Source of the DNA: Neurospora tetraspora | Taxonomy: Eukaryota > Ascomycota > Sordariomycetes > Sordariales > Sordariaceae | Assembly: GCF_033439725.1 (NCBI RefSeq) | Contig: NW_026944388.1 | Span: 2,480,001 to 2,544,000 of the forward strand | Length of the DNA stretch: 64,000 bases | Direction: 5' to 3' | Part shown: piece after piece, positions 12,154 through 24,051 of the stretch | Numbering within the stretch: the stretch's first letter is position 1 | Layout: every line of letters starts with the position of its first letter | Position numbers and translations under genes: made by a program | Notes under the pieces: generated by a model | What the model saw: the letters and a program-made list of their open reading frames with translations, nothing else | What the model was told of the DNA's origin: nothing | Databases searched by the model: none

Positions 12154-13440
12154 AACTGCAAATTAATTCAAAATTAATTGCCTCTAGATCAGGTCCCTTC
12201 CCGTTTATGGACTACGACTACCATGGTTTTCGCGTGTCTGTTGCCGGTGCCCTACTTAGCTGAACATCACAACGTCAGTAACCGAGACTTGCCATGAAGG
12301 GGATGTGATGTGTCGGGTTTGCTGTTTAAGGATGAATAGTATGGGGGTTTATGCGCTTTCGCTGTAGTGCGATGTTGGAAGATCGGTTGAGAACCGTTCT
12401 TCCGCAGCAAGATGTTTTAGGTCGAAAAATAGACAGCATGGTGGATATTGGTTATTCCCAAGAGCGAAGAAAAGGCCAAAAAGAGAAGAAGAAAAAGGAA
12501 AGAAAAAAAACATGGCTTGTACAATCGGTCTCGGGTCGGTCACCTCGCCAGACATTCTACCCTCTCGAGATACCTATCATGAAAAGCCACACCAGACGCC
12601 ATCGGGCACCACAATTGATGCTTTGGCTTCGCGGGAGCGAGAACATCAATTTATTTCATCGTTATCGGCAGGCTGGCTGAGTAGCGGTCGGTACCTTGAG
12701 TGAAGTTTATCGAAGCAGTCAGTGCATCTTCGGCCTCACCCACTTCAAAACCCAGACATCGATTGTTCAGTTCCTTCCTTCATGCAAAAATTGCTCGCCT
12801 ACACATGCCCCCTAATCACGCATGGATCCCTCATGTCAACGCCCGCATTCAACCGGAGTTACGGGTTTGGTGTTGTCCGTATCGTATACAGATACGCCAT
12901 GTGTATGCATGTCTGAGACCGGCCGGGCATTGGCCGGGCAAAGTGAACGGGTTAAGAATAGGTAAGATGGTTCGAGATCAGGTACTTGAAGATATGGTAT
13001 CCCTCTTTTGTGTAACTGCCCTTGACCCGTCACTAGTTAGTGAACCTGTCCGTCCGTCCCTGGGCTGGGCTGGGTGAGAAAGCAAAATGAATTGATGTTG
13101 TTGACAAAAGAGCATTGTTGCTGGCATATGTTGTATATCACATGCTGAGTGAGTATGTACATACAAGTCAAACACTGTACCCTTGGCGATTGTTGAACCC
13201 AATCCATTCATGAAAAACACCTATTCATAAACATATGCGTCCCTTGCAAAACCCACGATACCAAAAAGCCATTCGTTAATCACACAACAACAAACTTACA
13301 AAAACAGGTTATCCTTCCCAAAAAACGCTTCCAAACTCGTTTGACGCTCTTCTTTCCTTTCCCACGCAGCCATGCCTTGCCTCGTTCTCCTTCCATCTAT
13401 CTCACCGACAACACACCAACCCAACCCACACAACCACCTT

Positions 13441-16400
13441 CTACGCAAGATAAACATAATTCCCACCCTCCCTTTCAATATAATCCTTTTCAATAAGCCT
13501 GTTATCACCAAGCAGGTTAGCAATCTGTCTCCCAGAAAAAGTGTCAGTATACGGGGGATAATAACAAAAAACATACTTCTCAATATTAGCCTTAATATCC
13601 GCCGCATCCACCGCCCCCCTCTGCTTCGTCTGATTAATCACCTCGGCCACCAGCTGCGCATGCGCCATCTTCTTCCTGCTCTTCATGATTCTCACAATCG
13701 CCGCCTGCGTCTCAAACTGTCTGTCCTGCGCGACCCGTTCGTGCGTCTCCTTGTTTTCTTCCTTGGTCTCCTTGAGTTGGATCTGGTTGATCTTGACTCG
13801 GAACTTGGGGTCGGTGAAGGATTTGTTGACACTAAAAGTGTCCGTCTTGTCGACTTCGCGCCCCTTGGGATGTTTGTTGAGGACGCGCGTCTTGCCGCAG
13901 GCTAGGGATTGCAGAGTCCGTTGGAGCTCGGGGTCGGGCATACCCGTTGCGGAGGCGAGTTGATCGTACGAGAGGATCCCGTCGGGTGACTTCTCTTCGG
14001 CTTCGTTGAAGAGGACGAGGACGATGGCTTGGAAGGCGGAGACGAGTAGCTCTTTCGGGCCACGGTCGAAGCGCGCTTTCACGACGCAGTGCGCGAGGTT
14101 GTGCTTCCAGGTTAGTCGGCGGCCGGTGTGCTTGGATTTGTAGTATGTGTCGAACGTGGTGATGTGATCCAACACGTTTTGCGGCAACAGGACGCGGACG
14201 TCAGGGTAGGTGGGCCAGGCGGCGGCTGAAAGGACGTTAACGCTCAGGTCGAGGTCCGAATTGGCCACGGGCGAGTCCTCGCCCCTACCGGCTAGCCAGG
14301 TCTTGTAGGAGGCGATTTCGTCCTTGGCTAATTCCTGGTCTTTAAACATGATTTCCAGATTGTGAGTGAAACTAGAACCGCACTCATTCTTCAGCTTGGC
14401 CAACATATTTCTTTCCGCGTCGCGGCTAGCGCTGCGGCCCATGAGAAGTCTGCGCGCCAGGTCCTTCTTGTAGAAGGCTTCGAAGATGTCCTTGCCCTGG
14501 ATGAACCGGAACAGCTCCAGGCTGTGATCCAACTGTCTATCCAACTCGGCATCTTCATCGGCCGTGCTAGCAATGCCGCTCCTTTCGGCATCCTGCCTGT
14601 CCTTGACATCGGACAACAATGCCTTGGGCAACGTCTTAAGACCGCCGCGGAGCAACATGTCGATGTGCTTGGCGATCATCTCGCCCACCTTGGAGGTGCC
14701 CGTATTCCACGATGATGACACCGACTTGTCGTTAATGAAGAACCCGAAAGCGTCGCGTAACCCATATGTGAAATCCTCGTCTCTGCCGAATGCATCGCGA
14801 ATCAATACGTCTAGCGCGCGGCGCAGCTGCAGCATGCGAATGATCATTTCGTCGCCCCTAGCCGTATCGCTGACAATAGCCGCGCCTGTCTTTCGGATGT
14901 ACTGCTCCCACGGTCCCTTCAGCCTCTTCTGAATACCTGACAACTTGAGCAGCTCGTACAGGGCCTTCATGGAATCGAGATCATTTGCATCCAGCAACTT
15001 TGCGACGCTGCCGCTGTCCAGCAGCTTCTCCGCATAGTTGAAGATAAGAATCTGATGCGCGTCGTCCTTAAGCTGGCGCTTAGTGGTGCTGTCAAAGTTG
15101 TACACATCGCACCGCTCGCTTTCCCTGTTGAGCAGCCGCTCGCACGCAACAATGTACTCCTTGAGCCCGCACGACTCGCTGCGCTCTTCCGCGAACCTCC
15201 TCACATACTCTCTTGACTCGTTGATGAACTTGGGCTCCAACTCCTTTCCGTACACCCCCCAGAGCCTCAACATGGCCACCGACTCCCTCAACAGCTGCGA
15301 ATCGAACCGGTTATCATCGAGCCGGTCAAACATAACCAACACGCACACGGCATTAACCACCCGTGCGCCGATGGTGAGCATATTAGCGCCGTTCCTGCTC
15401 CTCGAGCTATACATGGCGCTCCGGAACGCACTGATACCCATATCATTAACGCTCGTTGGCCCCTCCCTCTTCCCACCAGCACTACTCTTGCCCTTCCCTT
15501 CCGCAGTAGTCCCACCACCACCAGGAAGTAGATAACTCCTATCCAAGTAGCTGAAGATCCACCTGATCACCAAAAGCTGCGCAATCCACCTCTTCCAAGC
15601 GGCCAGCACCGCCCTGAGCAGGATCACATCCTCTTCCCCTCCCGCGTCTGTGGCTATAGACGGAGCAGCCGCCAGTAGCGCCTTGAGCACCTTGTCACTG
15701 TTCAACCACCCCTTGCACCGATCCTTCAACCACTCGTACAACTCCCCGGACTCCTTATTCCCCCGTCGGCAAATATCTTCTACCCCGCGGTATAGCTTTT
15801 CCATCGGTTGACCGCCTGTTGTGGTATTGCTGCTCACTCCGCTACGACCCTGGCCCTGACCCTGACCCAGACCTGGGCCAGGACTAGGACTGTGGCCTCC
15901 AAGAGCAGGAGCGGCACTGGCACCGGCACCGGCACCAGCACCAGCACCGTGCCCGCTAAAGACAGCCTTGAGCGCGGCATCCAAATCACCGCGAATGCGT
16001 GCGTAGTGCGCTTCTTCGGTCTGAGTCTGGGTGGCCACAGGGCGGAGGTTCTTGACGACGAGGCGGCGGGCGCCAATGTGTGTTTGGAGGTAGTTGGTGC
16101 CCCCTGGTGTTTTGCTGGTCATGCCGCCGCCCTTGGGGTTGAGCGGCGCTGTTGACGTTCGGCCTAGTGGTAGTCCTCTAATGTGCGAATGAGAAGAGGT
16201 GGGAACAGGCGAAGACCCCGCGGAGTTGTTACTTCCTTGGGTGAGGTCGATTACCTCTGGCGGGCCGGAGGCGGGGCGTTTGCCCTTGAGTTTGGCGGAC
16301 ATGGTGGGAGTTGTGGTGGTGGTGACTGTTGTCGGGTGGGTGGCGGAAGAAGCTGCGAATAATTCGGAGCGGGAGCGCTTGGGGTCTGGGGGAGCAGCAG

Positions 16401-16608
16401 TATTGGTGCCGGATGATGCGGCTGTTTGAGGATGCGATTGTTGGGCGCTTTTATCCTTCAGGTTAAAGTCGTCGAAGCGGCGCTTGGTCGGGGTAGCGGG
16501 AGGAGGTGATGATGGCGTATGTTGATGAATATGGCTGGTTGTAATGTTGTTGTCGTTGTCGTTGTCACGAGGCAACTCGGACGGATTGGCAGAGCTGGTC
16601 GAAGGCAT
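13441..16608 (-). CDS. cul-4: Cullin-4 scaffold of the CUL4-DDB1 ubiquitin ligase
   Basis: Scaffold that holds the RING protein Rbx1 at its C-terminus and the DDB1 adaptor at its N-terminus; in Neurospora this ligase family is linked to heterochromatin formation and DNA repair. Exons 16608-13577 and 13498-13441 give 1029 residues. The 78-nt intron reads through in frame, so an unspliced reading would wrongly insert 26 residues between the two halves of the last winged-helix; splicing restores the run NIEKLIEKDYIE. The first 250 or so residues are low in complexity (Ser/Pro/Thr, then Gly/Ala repeats), followed by cullin repeats, the cullin homology domain and a C-terminal neddylation domain ending NYVYLA. 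The NEDD8 acceptor is Lys976 in IVRIMKSRKK. The start is the MPSTSS methionine: the frame upstream has no ATG, and a TATATAA box lies 50-56 bp before it. Confidence 0.95.
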   Translation of the reverse strand: MPSTSSANPSELPRDNDNDNNITTSHIHQHTPSSPPPATPTKRRFDDFNLKDKSAQQSHPQTAASSGTNTAAPPDPKRSRSELFAASSATHPTTVTTTTTPTMSAKLKGKRPASGPPEVIDLTQGSNNSAGSSPVPTSSHSHIRGLPLGRTSTAPLNPKGGGMTSKTPGGTNYLQTHIGARRLVVKNLRPVATQTQTEEAHYARIRGDLDAALKAVFSGHGAGAGAGAGASAAPALGGHSPSPGPGLGQGQGQGRSGVSSNTTTGGQPMEKLYRGVEDICRRGNKESGELYEWLKDRCKGWLNSDKVLKALLAAAPSIATDAGGEEDVILLRAVLAAWKRWIAQLLVIRWIFSYLDRSYLLPGGGGTTAEGKGKSSAGGKREGPTSVNDMGISAFRSAMYSSRSRNGANMLTIGARVVNAVCVLVMFDRLDDNRFDSQLLRESVAMLRLWGVYGKELEPKFINESREYVRRFAEERSESCGLKEYIVACERLLNRESERCDVYNFDSTTKRQLKDDAHQILIFNYAEKLLDSGSVAKLLDANDLDSMKALYELLKLSGIQKRLKGPWEQYIRKTGAAIVSDTARGDEMIIRMLQLRRALDVLIRDAFGRDEDFTYGLRDAFGFFINDKSVSSSWNTGTSKVGEMIAKHIDMLLRGGLKTLPKALLSDVKDRQDAERSGIASTADEDAELDRQLDHSLELFRFIQGKDIFEAFYKKDLARRLLMGRSASRDAERNMLAKLKNECGSSFTHNLEIMFKDQELAKDEIASYKTWLAGRGEDSPVANSDLDLSVNVLSAAAWPTYPDVRVLLPQNVLDHITTFDTYYKSKHTGRRLTWKHNLAHCVVKARFDRGPKELLVSAFQAIVLVLFNEAEEKSPDGILSYDQLASATGMPDPELQRTLQSLACGKTRVLNKHPKGREVDKTDTFSVNKSFTDPKFRVKINQIQLKETKEENKETHERVAQDRQFETQAAIVRIMKSRKKMAHAQLVAEVINQTKQRGAVDAADIKANIEKYVFCYYPPYTDTFSGRQIANLLGDNRLIEKDYIEREGGNYVYLA

Positions 16609-17330
16609 CGATGGACAAGTCGTTTCCACAAACGTCTTCTCTCGCCCGCGCGGCAGCTTATATAGCCAATCTTCTGTCAACAAAGGATATATGTCGTTAT
16701 TTGTCTCAAGAGTTGAGATGGTGCATGGGAAGAGTTCAAAGTCGAGATGACGGAGTTAACAATCCATTACAATCCCAGGTGGGGGAGGAGCTCCGGCACC
16801 GTGTCAGCGGCAAACGGCGATAACTGTACGGCACTTGTGGGCGCAACCCATTTATCGCGGGGAAGTGGGACGCGTCTTCTCTGTTAACGGCGCGCAAGTT
16901 CGCGTTAAGCATCTCGGCTCTATCAAGCCTTCAACGCTAACAGCAATCTAACTTCCAACATCACAGCTCGATCTTCGCCGCTCTTCACCAACTTCACATC
17001 CAATTTAGACTCAACGCCGAAATGCTTGCCAAATTGAAACTCGATAATGGAAAACCGAAAAACAATTTCTTACTGTCAAATGATGTAAACCTGAAAAGAC
17101 ACCAACAGTGTACCAGTACACAAAACTCCCATCCCTTCCCTTCCTTTCCCTCGATGCTATGAGGCCATCTCTTTTCTCTCCTTTCTCTTCTTCTTCTGCC
17201 TCCTCTTCGACCTCTTCTTCTTCTCTCACTCACACCACCCTTCTCTCAGCATACTTTCTTTCTCTCTCAATTACCTCCAGTCTCTCATGCAAGCCCATAA
17301 CTGTTAGCTCGTTGAGTGGTTGATGACCCT
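16609..17330. other. Intergenic: cul-4 promoter and nup192 3' region
   Basis: No coding frame is visible apart from shadows. The right half contains a pyrimidine-rich plus strand (17130-17240: CTTCTTCTT and CTCTC runs), which reads as a purine-rich 3' trailer of nup192 on the minus strand. Confidence 0.5.
16658..16664 (-). promoter_or_regulatory. TATA box of cul-4
   Basis: On the minus strand TATATAA lies 50-56 bp upstream of the cul-4 ATG, immediately preceded by GATTGG, a reversed CCAAT motif. Transcription would start near 16630, giving a very short leader. Confidence 0.55.
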
Positions 17331-20300
17331 CTAATGAAAGAGTAAACCACCCTTCGGCTTCTCAGCAGGCATTTGCTCTTCCTCGAACTGAAATATCATC
17401 CGTTAGCACAAATCATCTCTTCACCACCTCCTCATGCAGTGGATTTCATCAGGGTCAAGGGAAACTCACCTCCAAAAACCCCGTAGCGTCAATCAGCAAC
17501 ATAAACGCCTCCGCCAGCTCATCCACCCGTTCTTCCAACTCCAGCTGTACCCGGCTTATCCCACCATCAACAGCAGTGCTGCCGTACGCACTTCCATTTA
17601 CCGCCCTCATGGAAACACCAAGGTTCCCCGAACCACCACCACCAATCCCAACACTCCTCTTCAAAACCTGAACCACCAACCCCCTAGCCCCTTGCAAAAA
17701 CTTACGTCCCTGCAGCGCATTATGGCTCCCGCGCTTCTTGCCGGCCATTACAGCCGCCGAGACGATTCTGGCTAGATACACCAAAAGTGTATAGTGCCTT
17801 TCCAAAGCGCGGACATCAGTCGTGGAGCCCGTGGAACCCGAGGAAGAAGCTACGAGAAGTTCGGGGTCGGTGGAGAAGGCACCCGACACTTCTAGAGCGC
17901 GGAAGAGGTTCGACTGAAGAACGAATTTGGAGCCGAGCTTGGAGCGGCAGAGGGCGAGGAGGAGAGAGAGTTTGGAGAGGAGGTACTGGCTGTCTGTGGC
18001 CGAGGCGGTTTGTTGTGTGAGAGCTAGTTGTTGTTGGTGGGAGGGAACCGAAGGAGATGGTTGGGACGGTTGGGAAGAGGAAGAGGTGGTGGCGGCGGAC
18101 CAATCTTGCAGAATGGTCTTGAGAGAGTCGACGAGGACGCCGATGAAGTTGAGACGGTTGAGGGCGTTGACGACGAAGGAGCCGTCGAGGTTGTTGGTGT
18201 GCTGGAGACCAGAGGCCGTGGTGGTGTGGTCGAGGTGGACAAGGGCTCCCAAAAGAATCATGGCGGCGGTTTGGCACGTCGAGTCGGAGCCGTAGGCGTC
18301 GTCGCAGATGACGTTGAGGAGACGGTCGCCGTAGGCTTGGATGGTCTTGATGGCGCGGGAGCGGGCGGTGGCCAGGGTGTTGCTGGTGGTGGTGCCGGTG
18401 TGGTCCGTGGTCTTGTCGACTACCGAGGTGAGATAGCGGTAGCAGATGGAGTAGTAGAGGGCGCGTAAATCGGCACTGCCGACCCAGCTGGCGATGGAGG
18501 TGAGGCAGACTTGGAACAGCTGGAAGAGCTTGTCGCTGATGAGGTTGCCGATGTCCTTGTCCGTGACATCGTCGCCCTTGTCCGAGAGGTCGAGCTTGAA
18601 GAGCAGCACCTTGGCCACGCGAGCGAGCTCAAAGGCCTCGGCGGGGCTGAGCGTGCTGAAGGCTTCGAGGCTGGGCAGAGTGGCTTGCAACGCTTGCAGG
18701 AGGAAAGCCATCTTGGCCGTGCCCTTGAAGTCGTTGGCCTCGAACATGACCAGAAGGATGTTGGTCCACGCCCGGAGCACCTTGAGCCGGTGGGCGCTGA
18801 ACTGCTTCTGGCGGTTGCGGTAGATGACGTATTCGAGCAAGAGGCTCTGCTCGCGGTCCCAAGCTGCCAGCTCATCTTGTGTGATCAGGGCCTGGGTATC
18901 CTTCTTCTCCGGGTTGTCCCGGTTGAGTCTCTCGGCGCGCTTGAGCAAAGCCAACTGGTGAACCTTGTGGACATTGAACTGCGAGCCCGTCATCGCGTCC
19001 TCCTCGACACATGGGGTGAGGTCGATGTCCCTGTAGATATCGAATTCTGGGGCGGGAATGTTCACAAAGTCGATGTTGAGAAAGTCAAAAAAGTCAAAGA
19101 TATTAGCAATGTTGATGGGCTCGTCGTCATCGACCCGGATCTGTCCGTTCAGAGCATCAAAGATTTGACGCTTGACAGTGGGTATCCGTTTCTGGGAAAC
19201 ACTGCAAAGCTCCTTGGCAATGTATTCAAAGGCCATGGCACGCGTCGCAAGGAACTCGATATAAGAATGCGATGCGTCGGTGACCAGGAACTCGGGAGAG
19301 ACCGCTTCTGCACCGTCCCACCTGAGGTGTGGCTGGACTTGTGGTTCTTGGAGTAGAGTGTGGAAGAGGAAGTTGGTAGCTCGCAACTCTTCCATGACCA
19401 ACTTGGAAGAAAGGGGTGAACTCCAGAGGATCTGGAAGATGCGCAGGATCTTCCGCTTCAGAGTTATTAGATAACCGCGCATGCCCAACTCCTCTTGGTA
19501 AACTGACAGGCCAATGAACGCGTTCAAAAGGCTATGGAAGAGTGAGCGCTGAATGTCAAAGGCGCCATTGGGTTCGATGGCAAGTCCATTGATCTCGCAG
19601 CGGAAGCCAAGGAGCAAATGAGCAATAGTGGGCTTGTCCGGGTTGGCTTTGAGACATTTGTAAAGAAAATCCAAAATGAAAATCTTGGTCTGGTAACCTG
19701 GCGATTCGGCCTCCTGAACAGGATCGAGCGTCTCGGCGATGGTGTTGGCCAAAGATGCGGCGATCGATACACCTGCACCGCCCCTCTCGAGCTGGACAAT
19801 GGCCTTGTTGCGATGCGCGTGACGACCATCGGGTTCCCAGGCTGAGATGATGTTGGAGGATGTCGAGATCTTCTCCAAGAGCTTAAGGGAAGCCCAGGTG
19901 AGATCGGGGTTTCCAAGGTTGGTGAACCGACCGAGATCCTCCACGAGAGACAGGTGGTTCATGATGCCATCCTCAAAAGCGGAATAAGCCCCGCTTGCGA
20001 CAGAGCGGCTTCGCTGTCCAAACTGCTTCTTGATAAGTGGGCGGACGAGATCGAGATAAGTGTCCTGTAGCTCAATGACCTTGATCATGACCTGGACGGC
20101 TCGCAAGACACCCATAACAACGGGGGAATCGTGGGATGACTGTCCAAGGACATCCGCATCCCTGTTGATGATGTCGACAAGAATGTTCACAACCTTTTCA
20201 TTGAACATCCACTCCATAACCCGGGCGAATGGGTGCAACCGCACGTAGGCTTCCAGGCTGGAAGTAGACATGGCGAGATCAACATTCACGTTGCTCTCAT

Positions 20301-22760
20301 TGCCCAAGACAATCAGGTCCTCGTTGAACGATGCCAGAGAAGCCAGCGCAAACTCCAGGCAGCTGAGCTGCAGGATCCTCAACTGCATAGGGTCGGTGAT
20401 ATCCCTAGCCTTCTTGGTCAACACGAGACCAAATACGTAGTCAACATAGACATCAACGCCGGACAGTCGGTTACTGGTGCCAAGCGCTTCCTTGAAAGGC
20501 AGCCTGTCGCAAAGCTCTCCATCATCAACCGATGGCTGGATGAGGGAATTAAGTAGCTGGATAAACGCAACGGGCTGCTCAAATCCATCACTGATGTCAT
20601 CCAAAATAGCATCCATCACGGCCTGAGGACTGGGCTGCAACATTGCCACGGTTCGTTGTGTGTCCGCCTTGGGACCCCAACCGCCTACTAGCCAAAGGTC
20701 GATAAAGTCCCACATGATTTCCGACTCCTGATGGGTCTTGCCATGCATAAGGGCTCGGAAAGCATTGAAAACGCAAGCCCGGAGACGGCCGGGTATCTGG
20801 GCACTGGCCAGCCTGATCAGAGTTTCGGGCAGCTCAACGCTTGTGTCGAGAAGCAGAAGATTTCTGGCGACTGGGCTCTCATAGCCGAGTTTGGCAATGA
20901 GGCGCAGATAGCACTCCAGCATCATGGCGGATTCAGGTTCAGTCTCGGCCTGATCGCTGCTGGGCTTCGCATGGTGGCGGACAAGTTGAGACTGTGCTGG
21001 AAGTGGCTTGGTCTGGAGCTTCTCCATGAAGAACTTGAGTTCCTTGAAGATTTGGTTCCAGGTCAAGGAGGCTGAGCGTTTCAACTTGCCCCCCGAGTGA
21101 GTGGTTTCGTCGAGCAAGAAGTTGTGGGCGGCCGTTGCGCATTCTTCATTACAGGAAAGAGCTTGGAGCATCTCGCAGAATGCGCTGACCAGAGGGGTGG
21201 AAGCTCTCCTGGACGCCCAATTCAAAAAGCCGGAGAGGTTGCTGTCGGCATCTTCCCAGAAGGTCATGGCTGCGTCCGGTCGGCCATCGTAGGCGTAGGC
21301 AATGATCATGAGGAACCGTTCCAGATCAAGGTCCTGCTCATGTGTTTGGCTCAACTGGCGCTGCTCGTCCTCCTCTGTCCTCAACTTACGCAGAACGTCT
21401 GGGATATTAGAAATAGCAGCATCGATGAGGACCTCGAGGTGCGTCATCAAACTGGTGTGAAAATGGGGCGCGAATGGCAGGGCTTCAGATGCCAGAGGCA
21501 GAGCCTTACGCTGCAACCATTGACGCATTCCCCAGCGTGTAGGGTCCTGCCAGTCCTGGTTATGCGCATGGCAATCGGCGGCAACGGCGAGAAGGAAGTC
21601 GAAGGCGCCGTCTTTTAGGGCATCCATGAACTGTTTTGTCCTCTCCTCGTCCTCCTTGTCAAGGTTGATGCCCCGCGCTTCGTAGCCGGCGTAATCGTCG
21701 TGATACCAGCCGCTATACTCGGCGATCCACCATGCGCGCACCGCAGCGCCGAGACTCGGTATCGCCCAGACATCCTCGGCCGTCCTTCCACAGATGAACT
21801 CGTTCAGTTGTCGCACCGGCTCAACGTCTCCACCACCCACATTGGAACCAAAGGTTGCGATATAGGCACCAAGTACCGGGATGAGATGTACTTGGGTGAG
21901 GTTAGTCTTTGCAAGGTCCAGAGATGATCGATCAAGGAAGGCTTACCTAGTAGGTGATCGTATTTGTCTACTTTCCTCAGAAACTGGATAAACTCCTTGA
22001 AATCTTTGGACTCGGCTTGTTTCTTCTCGACGGCAGCACACAGTATGAGGGAAAGGGTTTCGTGCTGCTCTATTAGCTTGAGGCGCATGATCTCGGATGG
22101 TTCTTGTTGGTCCATTCGCTTGGAGACGTTGGGCTGAAACAGGACATTTTGAGCTGCCACCTTCTCCCCGATATTTTGCATAGTCGACCTGATGGTTTGG
22201 AATCCGGCCACGCACTTGGGCACGAATTTCTGGGCACCGGCCTGGGGCTTGCTACCCTGTGCGGGAATGCCAAAGATCCTCTCATCGACAACCTGGCCAA
22301 AGCCTTCTTGCACGGAGGGGTCGATATCCTCGTCGTTTGCTATCTGGATGCAAAGGCGCATACAGTCGAGCAGGTAACTCCGCTCGTTTTGGAAGCGGAG
22401 GAGGCCGCACACCCACAAGGGACGGTCGAAGCTGGCCTGGTCGCCCTCGGCATCGGCATCAAGGAGGACACGGGCGGCCTCGATTTCGTCGAGATCGAGC
22501 TCATCGGCAAGCTTAAGGGCGTCGTTGATGAAGTCCTGGGTGACGGCATATTCTTCGTCCTGAACCTTGATCTTGCCGCTCTGCAGGGCCGTCCTGTTGG
22601 TCGCGTTCCGGGCCGGCTTGTCTAGGAACTTGCTGAAGGAATCAGCGTGCTGCTCGAGCAGCTGCTCGACGGTCTGGAGCTCTTCATAGCGCTGTTGGCT
22701 GATAGCCTGGAGCTCGGTGTGGAGGGCGTAGAGGGATTCGAATTTGCGTAGTTCGGCCAT
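17331..22760 (-). CDS. nup192: Inner-ring nucleoporin Nup192 (NUP205 family)
   Basis: Large alpha-solenoid scaffold of the inner ring of the nuclear pore complex. Three exons, 22760-21947, 21890-17470 and 17387-17331, stay in one frame and give 1763 residues, close to the usual size of fungal Nup192. The 56-nt first intron joins YDHLL to VHLIPVLGAYIATFGS, a stretch well conserved in the family; the 82-nt last intron (branch GTGCTAAC, acceptor TTTCAG) leads to an 18-codon exon ending in GGLLFH. The sequence is helical throughout, with no FG repeats and no membrane segment, as expected for a scaffold. The final coding residues are acidic then basic (FEEEQMPAEKPK). The start is the first ATG, MAELRKFESL. 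The gene is divergent from mus-21 across 1.3 kb. Confidence 0.93.
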
Positions 22761-24051
22761 GATTGTCGTCGGGTGGGAGGAGAGATCGAGGGTGGGTGGG
22801 CGTGCTGTCGGTGTCGGTGTTGGTGATGGACTCGGAGCGCCTCAGCGCATTTTTTGAAGACTCGTGAAGACTGCGACGGCCGTGGTTGGGCTTCCGTGAT
22901 GCGCACGCTCTCAATCCAATGCGCTTCTTGGATCGCGAATCTCGGTGGGCGCTAGTTTCTGTGTGCGGGTGTCCCTCCTGTCGTGTTCTAATAATTAGTC
23001 CAAGCACGAGCCGGCGCGTGTTGGAGGATTTTTCGGTGGTCGTGATGTTGGGGCAAGACTGCGAATCGGCGACAACCGAGTTGGTGACGCGCTTCACTTT
23101 GTTGGAGAGAAGGAAGCGAACAAAAGCGGGATGGAATTCTCCAAGGTTGTCGCAGTCCACTGAAGCTTGAGTTGTCGTCGAGATTGCGGCCAATGATCGC
23201 GGCAGAATGCGCTGCTGTCAATGGCGGCCAGCGGGTGCTACAGTGGGACGTCCGCGGGAAGGTGGTGCGGGAGTGCCCCTACTGGTGACGGCCTCTGACG
23301 GGACGCTGGAAAAAGTTTGGCGGTGAGCGATTCTGCCGCGTGTTGAGGCGCGCCAAGACTTTTGCATCGACTGTTTTGTTGTTGACTTTCAGAAGGAGCT
23401 GTGATGGGAGGTGGTCATAGCTTCACCAGGCAGTAGCATCAGTTCCTTCCTTCCTTCTGATGGCCATCAAGATGCACTTTTTGGACTTGGTAAGATTAAA
23501 GACTGAGAAAATATCAGGTATCAGATTTGAACTGCAAATTTCTTTCACTCTCTTCACTTTCCTTTGTGGACATCATCAAGATCAATAACTGAGACGCACT
23601 TCTGCCCACCACATGCGCTCAGCAACAACAGCGGCCCTGTAATCCAATGTTATAGCGCCATGACACCCATTGTAGTAATTGTCTTTTTTCGACTATCTTC
23701 TCATCACCTTTTCAACCTTCTCTTTTCCATTTCGTTTCTCTTCTCGGTACATATCGGATTTTCCAGAACATAAGAACCTTGCTGCTCAATTGCAGAGTTG
23801 CTTTGCCGTCACGGTGTTATTAACCGACTAATGGCATTGTAGATGGTTTCCTTGACAACCACCCCCTGGCTGCCTTGTCCATTCAGATTTTTGTTTTCTC
23901 GAACAGGCATCCTTCCGCACTTGTTCAACCATCCCGTCGCCTCCCTGTGAAGGAAGCAAAATCATTGTCGACCATAACATCTTTTACGAGACTGTGCTAC
24001 TGAGTGTAACAGAGACCGGCCAGATGGTGGACGGCCTGGTCAGACCTCAAC
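22761..24051. other. Divergent promoter region between nup192 and mus-21
   Basis: 1.29 kb lies between the two start codons and must hold both promoters. Open frames here are short and show no family resemblance. The stretch 23430-23780 is pyrimidine-rich on the plus strand and probably belongs to the mus-21 promoter or leader. An ATG at 24023 lies out of frame just upstream of the mus-21 start and would overlap it if transcribed. Confidence 0.5.

Larger units (their letters stand above)
9363..13440. other. Four-kilobase region without a recognisable protein gene
   Basis: The left end must contain the promoter of the DUF7729 gene and the right end the 3' region of cul-4. Between them I find only short open frames with no family resemblance and no consistent splice structure. 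Noted items are a TATA box at 11382-11390, a 9-bp tandem repeat (GCACTGGGG, three units, 12125-12153), and an A/G-rich tract near 12470-12510. For Neurospora this is a large gap, so a non-coding transcript or a small fast-evolving gene may be hidden here. Confidence 0.5.

Noticed and set aside
12878-12896. CGTATC/GATACG hairpin
   Set aside because: Six-base stem with a seven-base loop and no other support; expected by chance in this length of sequence.
13499-13576. 26-residue insertion in the cullin C-terminal domain
   Set aside because: It has GTATGT donor, GCTAAC branch and AACAG acceptor; removing it restores the conserved cullin ending, so it is an intron that happens to stay open.
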